Under the pieces are notes generated by a model. The model was not told where the DNA came from. It searched no databases and saw only the letters and a program-made list of their open reading frames with translations. From Achromobacter sp. UMC46 (GTDB lineage Bacteria > Pseudomonadota > Gammaproteobacteria > Burkholderiales > Burkholderiaceae_B): DNA of 64,000 bases. Location of the stretch: NCBI RefSeq assembly GCF_014170335.1, contig NZ_LZZS01000014.1:155495-219494 (forward strand), in the 5' to 3' direction. Numbering within the stretch: the stretch's first letter is position 1; each line of letters starts with the position of its first letter. Positions 18,254-27,430 of this stretch are shown one piece after another. The position numbers were made by a program, and so were the translations under genes.

Positions 18254-19957
18254 TTACGCGGTCGCCTTGCTTGCGGGCGCGGCGGCCGGCGCATCGGGCC
18301 GCAGTTCGCGGCGCAGGATCTTGCCCACGTTGCTCTTGGGCAGTTCGTCGCGGAATTCCACGAAGCGCGGGCGCTTGTAGCCCGTCAGCTTTTCACGGCA
18401 CCAGTCCTGCACCTGCGCCTCGGTCAATGACGGATCGCTCTTCACCACGAACACCTTGACCGCTTCGCCCGAGTGCTCGTCCGGCACGCCGATGGCCGCG
18501 CATTCCAGCACGCCCGGCAGTTGCGCCACCACCGCCTCGACCTCGTTCGGATACACCTTGAAGCCGGACACCGCGATCATGTCCTTCTTGCGGTCGACGA
18601 TGCGCGTGTAGCCCTGCTCGTCCATGATGCCGATGTCGCCCGTGCGGAAGTACCCGTCGGCCGTCATGGACTGGCGCGTCTCTTCGGGCTTCTGCCAATA
18701 GCCCAGCATGACTTGCGGCCCGCGGATGCCCACTTCGCCGCGCTCGCCCAGCGGCACTTCACGGCCGGCATCGTCAAGGATGGCCACGTCGGTGGACGGC
18801 AGCGGCAAGCCGATGGAGCCCGAGTAGGCCGTGGCATTGGTGGGGTTCACCGTGGCCACGGGCGAGGTCTCTGACAAGCCGTAGCCTTCGATCAGCGGCC
18901 TGCCGGTGATCTTCAGCCAGCGCTCGGCCACGGGTTGCTGCACGGCCATGCCGCCGCCCAGCGTCAACCGCAAGGCCGAAAAATCCAGCTTCGCGAAATC
19001 CGGATTGTGCGCCAACGCGTTGAACAGCGTATTGACGCCGGGAAACAGATTGACGGGCACCTTGCGCCACGCGTTGATCAGCGAGGGCTGGTCGCGCGGA
19101 TTGATGATGAGCACGTTGCGCATGCCCGCATGCAGGCCATACAGGCCGCACACCGTCATCGCGAACACGTGGTACAGCGGCAGCGCGCTGATGATCGTCA
19201 GTTGGCTGTTCGCCAGGTCATGCACCACGGGCTGCGCCACCGCTTCCGTCTGCAGCACGTTGGCCGTCAGGTTGCGGTGCGACAGCATGGCGCCCTTGGG
19301 CACGCCGGTGGTGCCGCCCGTGTATTGCAGCACCGCCACATCGTCCATCGTCAGCGCAGGCGGTGTGAACGGCAGGCCCGCGCCTTCGTCCAGCACCTTC
19401 GGCAGCATGCGCGCGCCGTCGATCTGCCAGGCCGGCACGATCTTCTTGATATGGCGGGCGGCGAAGTTGACGATCGGCGCCTTCAGGCCGCCCAGCAAGT
19501 CGCCCGGCCCGGTCACGACGACATGTTTGAGCTGCCCGCGGTTCTTCACCGCCTGCAGCGTGTGCGCGAAGTTTTCCAGGATCAGGATGACGGACGCGCC
19601 GCTGTCCTGCAATTGGCGCTCGAGTTCGTCGGCCATGTACAGCGGATTCACGTTCACCACGACGAGTCCCGCGCGCAGCGTGCCCAGCATGCCGACCAGA
19701 TACGCCGGCACGTTCGGCATCATCAGCGCCACCCGGGCGCCCTTGGGCAGACCCAGGCTTTGCAGCCATCCGGAGAACGCGCGCGCATGTCGGTCCAGCT
19801 GCGCATAGGTGATATCGCTGCCCATCGCCGTGCAGGCGATGCGCGAGGCGTATTGCTTGCAGGCCCGGTCCAGCAAGTCGGCCAGTGAGGAATAACCCTC
19901 AGTGGAGATCTCTGCCGGCACCCCCTGCGGGTAATGGGCAAGCCACGGACGCGTCAT
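18254..19957 (-). CDS. fadD: Long-chain fatty acid-CoA ligase (FadD family)
   Basis: An AMP-forming acyl-CoA synthetase, 567 residues, which activates fatty acids to acyl-CoA for beta-oxidation. The P-loop-like motif is YTGGTTGVPKGAMLSHRNL, followed by the GYGLSETSPVATVNP motif and YFRTGDIG. A Lys (KSNVGKILRRELR) stands near the C-terminus at the catalytic position. I chose ATG 19957 (MTRPWL) because GGAG lies nine bases upstream; longer starts at 19972 and 20053 have no ribosome site. It is divergent from the M20 gene at 20034. Chain-length preference is unknown. Confidence 0.92.
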   Translation of the reverse strand: MTRPWLAHYPQGVPAEISTEGYSSLADLLDRACKQYASRIACTAMGSDITYAQLDRHARAFSGWLQSLGLPKGARVALMMPNVPAYLVGMLGTLRAGLVVVNVNPLYMADELERQLQDSGASVILILENFAHTLQAVKNRGQLKHVVVTGPGDLLGGLKAPIVNFAARHIKKIVPAWQIDGARMLPKVLDEGAGLPFTPPALTMDDVAVLQYTGGTTGVPKGAMLSHRNLTANVLQTEAVAQPVVHDLANSQLTIISALPLYHVFAMTVCGLYGLHAGMRNVLIINPRDQPSLINAWRKVPVNLFPGVNTLFNALAHNPDFAKLDFSALRLTLGGGMAVQQPVAERWLKITGRPLIEGYGLSETSPVATVNPTNATAYSGSIGLPLPSTDVAILDDAGREVPLGERGEVGIRGPQVMLGYWQKPEETRQSMTADGYFRTGDIGIMDEQGYTRIVDRKKDMIAVSGFKVYPNEVEAVVAQLPGVLECAAIGVPDEHSGEAVKVFVVKSDPSLTEAQVQDWCREKLTGYKRPRFVEFRDELPKSNVGKILRRELRPDAPAAAPASKATA

Positions 19958-20033
19958 GGTAGTTGTCTCCATTAAATAGATTTTTGATTGATGATAACCT
20001 TGTTGCGTTCCCTTATTCCGCCTGACTTCCCCC

Positions 20034-21230
20034 ATGAAACTGCTCGAACCCATCGTCGCCTGGCATCAGGATATCTCCAAGATCCGCCGCGATATCCACG
20101 CGCATCCTGAATTGGCCTTCGAAGAATTCCGCACCGCCGACGTGGTCGCGGCCAAGCTCGAAGAATGGGGCATCGAAGTCGACCGCGGCCTGGGCGGCAC
20201 CGGCGTCGTCGGCGTCATCCGCGGCAACCAGCCCGGCGACCGCGCCGTGGGCCTGCGCGCCGACATGGACGCGCTGCCCATGCAAGAGGTCAACACTTTC
20301 GCGCATGCCAGCAAGAACGAAGGCAAGATGCACGCCTGCGGCCACGACGGCCACACCGCCATGCTGCTGGCCGCGGCGCAGTACCTGGCGAAGCACCGCG
20401 ATTACGCGGGCACCGTCTACGTGATCTTCCAGCCCGCCGAGGAAGGCGGCGGCGGCGCCAAGCGCATGATCGACGACGGCCTGTTCAAGCGCTTCCCGAT
20501 GGAAGCGGTCTTCGGCATGCACAACTGGCCCGGCATGAAGCCCGGCCAGTTCGGCCTGACGCCCGGCCCCATCATGGCGTCCAGCAACGAATTCTCGATC
20601 GTGGTCAAGGGCAAGGGCACGCACGCCGGCATGCCCAATCTGGGCATCGACCCCGTCATGGCCGCCGTGCAGTTGGCGCAATCGCTGCAGACCATCATCA
20701 CGCGCAACCGCAATCCGCTCGATGCGGCGGTGCTCAGCATCACGCAGATCCACGCCGGCAGCGCCGACAACGTCGTGCCCAACCACGCCGAGTTGCGCGG
20801 CACCGTGCGCACCTTCACGCTGGACGTGCTGGACCTGATCGAACGCCGTATGGAAGCGATCACGCGCCACACCTGCGCCGCCATGGATTGCGAAGTGGAA
20901 TTCACGTTCCAGCGCAACTATCCGCCCACGATCAACCACGCCGAAGAAGCCGCGTTCTGTGCCGACGTGCTGCGCGACATCGTGGGCGAAGCCAACGTCA
21001 ACGACCACGTGCAACCCACGATGGGCGCGGAAGACTTCGCGTTCATGCTGCAGGAACTGCCCGGCTGCTACGTCTGGATCGGCAACGGCACGGGCGACCA
21101 CCGCGACAGCGGCCACGGCCTGGGCCCTTGCATGCTGCACAACGGCAGCTACGACTTCAACGACGAATTGCTGCCCCTGGGCGGCACGTACTGGGTCCAG
21201 CTGGCGCTCAAGCGCCTGGCCAAGGCCTGA
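20034..21230 (+). CDS. M20 family amidohydrolase (hippurate hydrolase-like)
   Basis: A zinc-dependent amidohydrolase of the M20D/AmhX-HipO group, 398 residues, expected to cleave N-acyl or N-carbamoyl amino acids. Metal and catalytic motifs are RADMDALPM, HACGHDGHTA and QPAEEGGGGA, with a dimerisation domain of about 110 residues in the middle. ATMGAEDFAFMLQ near the C-terminus holds the last metal ligand. A paralogue of similar length lies at 59614-60807. It converges with the LysR gene with 6 bases between stops. The true substrate is not predictable here. Confidence 0.9.
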   Translation: MKLLEPIVAWHQDISKIRRDIHAHPELAFEEFRTADVVAAKLEEWGIEVDRGLGGTGVVGVIRGNQPGDRAVGLRADMDALPMQEVNTFAHASKNEGKMHACGHDGHTAMLLAAAQYLAKHRDYAGTVYVIFQPAEEGGGGAKRMIDDGLFKRFPMEAVFGMHNWPGMKPGQFGLTPGPIMASSNEFSIVVKGKGTHAGMPNLGIDPVMAAVQLAQSLQTIITRNRNPLDAAVLSITQIHAGSADNVVPNHAELRGTVRTFTLDVLDLIERRMEAITRHTCAAMDCEVEFTFQRNYPPTINHAEEAAFCADVLRDIVGEANVNDHVQPTMGAEDFAFMLQELPGCYVWIGNGTGDHRDSGHGLGPCMLHNGSYDFNDELLPLGGTYWVQLALKRLAKA

Positions 21231-21236
21231 CGCCTC

Positions 21237-22130
21237 CTACCCGCCGTCCGCCGCCCCGACCGCCAGGCACATCGCCAGGAAGCGGCCCGTGGCGCGGGCG
21301 GCGGCGTCCGCATGCGGCACCAGGATGCTCAGCGTCCGTGTCAGGGGCTTGGGCAACAGGCGCAATGCCGCCAACGCCCCGTCCTCGTGCCGCATCGACA
21401 TGACCGACACGAACCCCACCCCCAAGCCGGCGCGCACCGCCTGCTTCACGCCTTCCACGCCCGCCAGCTCCAGCCCCACCGACGGCGTCAGCCCGGCATC
21501 CGCAAACGCGCGCTCGACCAGCCTGCGCACGCCCGACCCGGGCTCGCGCATGACCAGGGGAGACGCGGCAAGATCCCGCAACGTCACCGCCCCCTTGCCC
21601 GCCAGCGTGTGGTCGGCCCGCACGATCGCGACGACCTCGTCCTGCCGCCAGGCATGTACCGCGGTGTCCGCCGGCAGCCCAGTGGGCACGTCGCCTTCAA
21701 TAAAGGCCAGGTCCAGCGCAGGCAGCCGTTCAACGATTTCCCGCGTGTTGCCATCCGACAGGTGCAGGCTGACCGCTGGGAAGGCATGGCGGAAATCCGC
21801 CACCAGGCGCGGCAACAGGTAGCTGGCGGGGGTGGTGCTGGCGCCCAGGCGCAACGCGCCCGTCTCCAGTCCGCGCCAGGTTTCGCGCACGGCCTGCGCC
21901 TGGCGGTACACCTGCCGCAGTTGCCGGGCCTGTTCGGCCAGGCGCTCGCCGGCCTCGGTCAGCGCGATGCCGTGGCCGCTGCGCCGGTACAGGGGTTCGC
22001 CGAACCATTCCTGCAGCATGCGCAGTTGGCCCGACACCGCGGGTTGGGACAAATGCAGCACCTGCGCGGCGCGGCTGATGTTGCCGGTATCGGCGACGCA
22101 GGCAAAGGTCAGCAACTGGTCCGGAGTCAT
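21237..22130 (-). CDS. LysR-type regulator divergent to yeiH
   Basis: 297 residues. The N-terminal winged helix-turn-helix (about residues 1-60) has FACVADTGNISRAAQVLHLS, QPAVSGQLRMLQ and LTEAGERL. The rest is a two-lobed effector-binding domain. The gene is transcribed away from the YeiH transporter gene, and a perfect 17-bp palindrome lies just upstream of its start. By the usual logic of divergent LysR pairs it controls the transporter and itself. The effector is unknown. Confidence 0.92.
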   Translation of the reverse strand: MTPDQLLTFACVADTGNISRAAQVLHLSQPAVSGQLRMLQEWFGEPLYRRSGHGIALTEAGERLAEQARQLRQVYRQAQAVRETWRGLETGALRLGASTTPASYLLPRLVADFRHAFPAVSLHLSDGNTREIVERLPALDLAFIEGDVPTGLPADTAVHAWRQDEVVAIVRADHTLAGKGAVTLRDLAASPLVMREPGSGVRRLVERAFADAGLTPSVGLELAGVEGVKQAVRAGLGVGFVSVMSMRHEDGALAALRLLPKPLTRTLSILVPHADAAARATGRFLAMCLAVGAADGG

Positions 22131-22141
22131 GGCAGCCTTAA

Positions 22142-22158
22142 TATCAGAATTTCTGATA
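22142..22158. promoter_or_regulatory. Probable LysR operator between lysR and yeiH
   Basis: TATCAGAA-T-TTCTGATA is a perfect 8+1+8 inverted repeat 12 bases upstream of the LysR-type gene. It fits the T-N11-A LysR box. The region up to the yeiH start is much richer in A and T than the flanking genes, as expected for paired promoters. Confidence 0.65.
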
Positions 22159-22245
22159 GTACATATCGAAAATAAAGATTTTTCAAATAGTATGCCGAGA
22201 TCTAATATTTCGTGTAGTTATTTAGATATGCCCCAAGGGCCCGTC

Positions 22246-23385
22246 ATGAGCACCTCTTCCAGCACTACCGCCCCCCTCCCGGCCACCGCGCCCCCCGCCT
22301 CGGCGGCTCCCGCTACGGCTCCCGCTACGGCGCCCGCTACGGCGCCCGCTACGGCCGCCGCGGCCACCGCCACGCCCTGGCGCGACAAGCTCAACGGCGT
22401 GCTGTTCGTCGGCCTGATGGCGGGCGCGGTGATGCAACTGGCCGACTTGCCCGTCATTCGCCAACTGGGCTTTTCGCCGCTGGTGGTGGGCATCGTCTGC
22501 GGCATGCTCTACGGCAACTTCCTGCGCGGCACGATGCCGGCGGATTGGGGCGTCGGCGTGAATTTCACCGCGCGGCGCCTGCTGCGCATCGCCGTGGCCT
22601 TTTATGGCTTGAACATCAGCATCCAGCAGATCGCGGCGGTGGGCCTGCCCGGACTGGCCGTCTCCGTCGCCGTCGTGCTGGGCACGCTGCTGATCGGCAC
22701 TGTCGTGGGGCAACGCGTGCTGGGCCTGGACCGCGACACCGCCATGCTGACCGCGGCAGGCAGCGCGATCTGCGGCGCGGCCGCCGTACTGGCGTTCGAA
22801 CCCACGCTGCGGGCCGCCCCGCACAAAAGCGCCGTCGCCGTCGCGACCGTGGTGCTGTTCGGCACCCTGTCCATGTTCCTGTACCCCATTCTCTACCACG
22901 CAGGCTGGTTGAATTTCGATACCCAGGCGCTGGGCATCTATATCGGCGGCACCATCCACGAAGTGGCGCAGGTCGTCGGCGCCGCCAGCAATATCGACCC
23001 CGCCACCACCGAAGTCGCCACCATCGTCAAGATGACCCGCGTTGCGCTGCTGGTGCCGGTACTGCTGGTCCTGGGCATGTACCTGCGCAGCGCCGCCAGC
23101 CAGGCCGGCGGCCAGGCCAAGGGCGCCAAGCTGCCCATTCCCTGGTTCGCGGTCGGGTTCCTGGTACTGGCGATCATCAACTCGCTGAACATCATCCCCG
23201 CCGACGCCATCGCCGCCGTCCGCCGCCTGGACGTCTTTGCCCTGACCATGGCCATGACGGCGCTGGGCATCGAAACCCGCTTCGCCCAGATCAAGAAAGC
23301 CGGCCCCCGCGTGATGGCCCTGGGCTTCATTCTGTATGCCTGGCTGTTGGTTGGCGGCTACGGTATCGTGAAGTTGGCGACCTGA
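22246..23385 (+). CDS. yeiH: YeiH/YadS family membrane transporter
   Basis: A putative sulfate/anion exporter family protein (Cons_hypoth698), 379 residues with about ten hydrophobic segments. Conserved family segments include LTAAGSAICGAAAVLA and GGTIHEVAQVVGAASNI. The first 45 residues are an Ala/Thr/Pro-rich tail containing four APAT units. ATG 22246 is preferred over ATG 22228 because AAGGG lies about eight bases upstream. It is divergent from a LysR-type regulator, probably its controller. Transport substrate is not established for this family; 'sulfate exporter' is only a database name. Confidence 0.88.
   Translation: MSTSSSTTAPLPATAPPASAAPATAPATAPATAPATAAAATATPWRDKLNGVLFVGLMAGAVMQLADLPVIRQLGFSPLVVGIVCGMLYGNFLRGTMPADWGVGVNFTARRLLRIAVAFYGLNISIQQIAAVGLPGLAVSVAVVLGTLLIGTVVGQRVLGLDRDTAMLTAAGSAICGAAAVLAFEPTLRAAPHKSAVAVATVVLFGTLSMFLYPILYHAGWLNFDTQALGIYIGGTIHEVAQVVGAASNIDPATTEVATIVKMTRVALLVPVLLVLGMYLRSAASQAGGQAKGAKLPIPWFAVGFLVLAIINSLNIIPADAIAAVRRLDVFALTMAMTALGIETRFAQIKKAGPRVMALGFILYAWLLVGGYGIVKLAT
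22306..22353 (+). repeat. Four 12-bp tandem repeats in the yeiH start region
   Basis: Four consecutive 12-base units (two GCTCCCGCTACG, then two GCGCCCGCTACG) encode APAT four times in the N-terminal tail of the transporter. The unit length keeps the frame, so copy number could vary without inactivating the gene. Confidence 0.85.
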
Positions 23386-23490
23386 TCGCCGGCCCGCCGC
23401 GGCAATGCGCCGCGGCGGGCTCTGCCGCGCACGCCGCTGTCTCGTTTTTCCTGCATAATCGGCTGGTTCCCTTGCTTTGGAGTCGGCCGC

Positions 23491-23901
23491 ATGACCTCCA
23501 GCACCAAAACCCCGTTTACGACTCTGCCCGCCCATCGCGACCCGGTATTGCGCGTCATGCCGATGCCGGCGGATGCGAACATCCACGGGGACGTCTTTGG
23601 CGGCTGGATCATGGCCCAGGTCGACATCGCCGGATCGATCCCCGCCGCCCGCCGCGCCGCCGGCCGTGTGGCGACCGTCGCGGTCAATGCCTTCCAATTC
23701 AAAGAGCCCGTGTTCGTGGGCGACCTTCTCAGCTTCTACGCATCCATTGCCAAGACCGGCACGACGTCGGTCACGGTGTCGGTCGAGGTCTACGCCGAAC
23801 GCCAGCGCCTGGACGCCGAAGTCGTCAAGGTCACTGAGGCCACGCTGACCTACGTCGCCACCGACGAAGCGCGGCGCAGCCGCCCCCTTCCCACTCTTTG
23901 A
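23491..23901 (+). CDS. yciA: Acyl-CoA thioesterase, YciA type
   Basis: A 136-residue single hotdog-fold thioesterase that hydrolyses acyl-CoA to free acid and CoA. The catalytic-loop pattern NIHGDVFGGWIMAQVDIAGS, with Asp in the helix, and VAVNAFQFKEPVFVGD match YciA-like proteins. GGAG lies upstream of the ATG. The mgtE gene follows after 10 bases, so the two are probably co-transcribed although functionally unrelated. Confidence 0.9.
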   Translation: MTSSTKTPFTTLPAHRDPVLRVMPMPADANIHGDVFGGWIMAQVDIAGSIPAARRAAGRVATVAVNAFQFKEPVFVGDLLSFYASIAKTGTTSVTVSVEVYAERQRLDAEVVKVTEATLTYVATDEARRSRPLPTL

Positions 23902-23911
23902 GCCGTAACGC

Positions 23912-25384
23912 ATGACGCAGTCCGCCGCCGCGCAGAAACCGCCCGCGACGCCCCGCCGCCTCGACCCGGAAGACGCTCAGACCGCGTTGGCCGAGGTGCA
24001 GGAACGCCTGCGCCGCCAGCAGTTGGTCGCCGACCTGGTGCATCGCCAGGAAGAAGGCGATGCCAAGGCCACCCTGGTCGAAGACCTGGTGCACCGCCAG
24101 CACGAGGCCGAACTCAAGACACTGCTCGACGGCCTGCATCCGGCTGACATCGCCTTCATCCTGGAATCGTTGCCCAAGGACGAACGCCAGACCATCTGGA
24201 AGCTGGTCAGCCCCGAGCACGACGCGGACGTGCTGCTTGAAGTCGAAGACTGGGTGCGGGAATCGCTGATCGAAGCGATGGACCGCCAGGACCTGGTCGC
24301 CGCGACCGGCAACATGGACGCCGACGAGCTGGCCGACCTGGCGCCCGACCTGCCGCCCGACGTGGTGGCCGAAGTGCAAAAGGGCCTGACCGAAGAAGAA
24401 CGCGCGCAGTTGCTGGAGGCCATGGGCTATCCGGAAGACAGCGTGGGCGCGATCATGGACTTCGAGATGGTCCGGGTGCGCGAGGACGTCACGCTGGAAG
24501 TGGTGTTGCGCTATTTGCGCCGCCTGCACGAACTGCCCGACCACACGGACCAGATCTTCGTGGTGGACCGCCAGGACAAGCTGCAAGGCATCCTGCCGCT
24601 GTCGCGCCTGTTGGTCAGCGAACCCGAAACCGAAGTGCGCGCCGTCATGAATTCGGATTTCCTGGCGCTCAATCCGCTGGATTCCGACGCCGACGCCGCC
24701 GGCGCGTTCGAACGCTACGACCTGGTGTCCGCCCCCGTCATGGACGACCAGGGCCGCCTGATCGGCCGCGTCACCATCGCCGACGTCGTGGACGTGATGC
24801 GCGAAGACTCGCAGGAACAGGCGCTGTCGCGTGCCGGTCTGCAAGAAGAAGACATCTTCGCGCCCGTCAGCACCGCCTTGCGCAACCGCGCCCCCTGGCT
24901 GCTGCTGAACCTCTGTACCGCCGCCACGGCCTCTTTCGTGGCATCCCAGTTCGAAGGCACGGTCAGCCACATCGTGATCCTGGCGTTCCTGATGTCGATC
25001 GTCGCCGGCATCGGCGGCAATTCGGGCAACCAGACCATGACGCTCATCATCCGGGCGCTGGCCATGGGCCGGATCACCGGGCGCAACCTGTGGCAGCTGG
25101 TCAAGCGCGAACTGTTCGTGACGTTGCTGGTGGGGCTGTGCGGCAGCCTGGTGGCCGCCCTGTTCGCCTGGGTCATCTCGCATTCGATCTCGATCGCGCT
25201 GGTCATGATGGCGGCGATGATCTGCAACATGCTGGTCGGCGCCTCGGTCGGCGTGCTGGTGCCGATGGTGCGCGCCCGCTTCGGCAAGGATCCGGCGATG
25301 GGTTCGTCGGTACTGCTGACCTTCGCCACTGACTCGCTGGGCTTCTTCATCTTCCTGGGCCTGGCCACGTTCTTCCTCTTGTAG
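23912..25384 (+). CDS. mgtE: Magnesium transporter MgtE
   Basis: 490 residues. A cytoplasmic helical N domain (about 30-140, with LHPADIAFILESLPKDER) is followed by two CBS domains (about 150-285) and a plug helix. Five membrane helices lie from about residue 325, with the conserved GIGGNSGNQTMTLIIRALA segment. In this family Mg2+ binding by N and CBS domains closes the channel. It is the second gene after yciA. The region downstream contains an inverted repeat before pagP. Confidence 0.95.
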   Translation: MTQSAAAQKPPATPRRLDPEDAQTALAEVQERLRRQQLVADLVHRQEEGDAKATLVEDLVHRQHEAELKTLLDGLHPADIAFILESLPKDERQTIWKLVSPEHDADVLLEVEDWVRESLIEAMDRQDLVAATGNMDADELADLAPDLPPDVVAEVQKGLTEEERAQLLEAMGYPEDSVGAIMDFEMVRVREDVTLEVVLRYLRRLHELPDHTDQIFVVDRQDKLQGILPLSRLLVSEPETEVRAVMNSDFLALNPLDSDADAAGAFERYDLVSAPVMDDQGRLIGRVTIADVVDVMREDSQEQALSRAGLQEEDIFAPVSTALRNRAPWLLLNLCTAATASFVASQFEGTVSHIVILAFLMSIVAGIGGNSGNQTMTLIIRALAMGRITGRNLWQLVKRELFVTLLVGLCGSLVAALFAWVISHSISIALVMMAAMICNMLVGASVGVLVPMVRARFGKDPAMGSSVLLTFATDSLGFFIFLGLATFFLL

Positions 25385-25409
25385 GCTCGCCGCAACAGTC
25401 ACTAAATGT

Positions 25410-25474
25410 CTTGTCTGTCTGCCCCACCCTTCTCCGTGGGCAGGCAAGGCGAATGCCATTCCATGACAGACAAG
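25410..25474. repeat. Spaced inverted repeat between mgtE and pagP
   Basis: CTTGTCTGTC (25410-25419) is repeated in inverse orientation as GACAGACAAG (25465-25474), 45 bases apart. Between them lies a weaker GC hairpin (TGCCCCAC/GTGGGCA). It may terminate mgtE transcription, regulate pagP, or be a looped operator; no T run is present. Confidence 0.5.
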
Positions 25475-25542
25475 TGACAGGGAAAATACAGGTGGCGCCA
25501 TGTAAAGTCATGGAACCGTCATCCTTTCCCCTAGCACCCGCA

Positions 25543-26097
25543 ATGACCGCCAAACTCCGGGCAGCGCTCTTTTTGCTGCTGCTCTCGACTTTCGCCGCCA
25601 CCGCGCAAGCCTGTGAATCGCTGCCCTCGTGGGCGCAGTCGGCCTGCAACCGCCTGGACCAGATCTGGACCGAAGGCGGCCACGACCTCTACGTGAGCGG
25701 CTACTCGTGGCACAACCGGGCCACCTACAGCCCCGAAAAGATCGCCAGCTTCAATGAACTGGCTTGGGGCGGCGGCTACGGCCGCAGCATCTACGACGAA
25801 GACGGGGACTGGCAGGGCCTGTACGCCATGGCGTTCCTGGATTCGCACAGCAAAGTCGAACCCGTCGCCGGCTATGGCTTCCTGAAGATCGGGCAGGTCA
25901 GCGAGAACTTCCGCCTGGGCGCAGGCTACACCGTCTTCCTGACGGCGCGCCACGACATCATGAGCTATGTGCCGTTCCCGGGGATCCTGCCGCTGGTGGG
26001 CGCCGGCTACAAGAACGCCATGCTCTACGCGACCTACATCCCCGGCGCGTCCGGCGCGGGCAACGTGTTGTTCGTCTTCGGCCGCTGGCACTTCTAG
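25543..26097 (+). CDS. pagP: Lipid A palmitoyltransferase PagP
   Basis: An outer-membrane barrel enzyme, 184 residues, that transfers palmitate from phospholipid to lipid A. The signal peptide is residues 1 to about 23 (hydrophobic core, cut near AQA). The catalytic His lies in GYSWHNR and the Asp-Ser pair in AFLDSHSKVEP, matching His33 and Asp76-Ser77 of E. coli PagP. The protein ends in WHF, suited to barrel insertion. ATG 25543 gives a proper signal peptide. An alternative ATG at 25510 would add 11 residues. In Bordetella pagP is Bvg-controlled; no such site is evident here. Confidence 0.93.
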   Translation: MTAKLRAALFLLLLSTFAATAQACESLPSWAQSACNRLDQIWTEGGHDLYVSGYSWHNRATYSPEKIASFNELAWGGGYGRSIYDEDGDWQGLYAMAFLDSHSKVEPVAGYGFLKIGQVSENFRLGAGYTVFLTARHDIMSYVPFPGILPLVGAGYKNAMLYATYIPGASGAGNVLFVFGRWHF

Positions 26098-26113
26098 GGC
26101 GCGGGGCCGCCGC

Positions 26114-26725
26114 TTAGAACGCCTGGCCCAATTTGCGGACCAGGTCGCCCAGGCGCCAATCGTCGATGCCATGGGCGCGCAGCGCGCGTTCGGTTTCCAC
26201 CACGTAGTCCAGGCAAGGCCCGGAGTGCCCCACGGCGTTGCGCACGGAGGCCAGCAGACGGTCGTCGCTAAGGTCGGCGGCGTACTCCTGGCAGGTACGG
26301 TTCAACAGGAAGACCAGGCCCTGCACGGGCGCAGCCTCGGTGTGGCAGGTCAGCCAACGGGGGGTATAGGCGCCGGTCACCATTTCGCGGCGCCATAGCG
26401 CCTGGAACACCGTCGGCACATCGCTCGCCGCGATCTGGAACGCCACGCCACGGCAGCATCCGCCGCGGTTCAGCCCGAACACCAGGCCGGGATTGTCCGG
26501 CGACCCGCGATGGTCGTGCGACCACAGGCAGAGCGACCGGTGATAGCCGCGCACGGTCGCCAGGCGGCGCTCGCGCCACGCGAAACCGGGATGCCAGATC
26601 AGGGATCCATAAGCGAACACCCACAGGTCGTCCACGCCGTTCCATCCGGCCAGCAGATCGTCCACCGACAGCGCTTGCCGCGCTTTTGCCAGACCGGCAC
26701 AGCCGGCGGGTACTGCCAACGACAT
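26114..26725 (-). CDS. chaC: ChaC-like gamma-glutamylcyclotransferase
   Basis: 203 residues. The substrate-binding motif VFAYGSLIWHPGF and the following RRLATVRGYHRSLCLWS segment are typical of the ChaC family, which cleaves glutathione to 5-oxoproline and Cys-Gly. A conserved Glu of the family was not placed with certainty. The gene converges on pagP with 16 bases between stops and shows no operon partner. Confidence 0.88.
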   Translation of the reverse strand: MSLAVPAGCAGLAKARQALSVDDLLAGWNGVDDLWVFAYGSLIWHPGFAWRERRLATVRGYHRSLCLWSHDHRGSPDNPGLVFGLNRGGCCRGVAFQIAASDVPTVFQALWRREMVTGAYTPRWLTCHTEAAPVQGLVFLLNRTCQEYAADLSDDRLLASVRNAVGHSGPCLDYVVETERALRAHGIDDWRLGDLVRKLGQAF

Positions 26726-26885
26726 AGGGTCCTCTGATATCCCGATTCATTCCCTAGCAGGAATGAGCGATATCCTACGCCGACCGGCACGCAAAAGAAT
26801 TGCGAGATTGGCCCTTCGCAACACGCCGAAAGAAATTTGCATCCGCCGCGACCCGTGTGCGCGGAAAAAATTTGCGCGCCGGCGG

Positions 26886-27344
26886 TCAGACCGCGTCCAG
26901 CGGCAATTCCGTGGTGCTTTTGATGATTTCCATCGAGAAGCTGGCGCTGACGTCCAGCAGGTCCACCGCGCCGATCAGGCGGCGGTAGAAGCGGTCATAG
27001 GCCGCCATGTCCTCGACCACGACTTTCAGCAGGTAATCGATATCGCCCGCCATCCGGTGGAACTCCACCACGTTGGGCAACGCCATGACGGCGTTGATCA
27101 GGCTCTGCGTCCATTTTTCGTTGTGCTGGCTGGTCTTGATGGACACGAAGACCGTCAGGTTCAAGCCCAGCGCGCGCGGGTCCAGCAGGATGGCGTTGCG
27201 GGCGATGACGCCGTCGTCCTTCAGCTTCTGGATGCGGCGCCAGCACGGCGTGACGGACAGGTTCACCTGTTCGGCGATTTCGGCGACCGAACAGGTGGCG
27301 TCCTTCTGCAGCAACGCCAATATCTTGATGTCGGTCTGATCCAT
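26886..27344 (-). CDS. Lrp/AsnC family regulator
   Basis: 152 residues. The N-terminal HTH (MDQTDIKILALLQKDA, then VTPCWRRIQKLKDDGVI) precedes a RAM ligand-binding domain with GDIDYLLKVVVED and a typical C-terminal strand. The ATG at 27344 has GAGGAA seven bases upstream; a longer upstream frame is not supported. Members of this group sense amino acids. It is not clearly linked to the neighbouring SDR gene, which lies 86 bases upstream on the same strand. Confidence 0.9.
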   Translation of the reverse strand: MDQTDIKILALLQKDATCSVAEIAEQVNLSVTPCWRRIQKLKDDGVIARNAILLDPRALGLNLTVFVSIKTSQHNEKWTQSLINAVMALPNVVEFHRMAGDIDYLLKVVVEDMAAYDRFYRRLIGAVDLLDVSASFSMEIIKSTTELPLDAV

Positions 27345-27430
27345 GGTTTCCTCGACGCGGTGGGTGCCAATCTTGCCTGCTGCGCCTGCCGGCGTCCAGC
27401 AGCGGCTGCCCGCAACTGGCCTGCCCGGGA

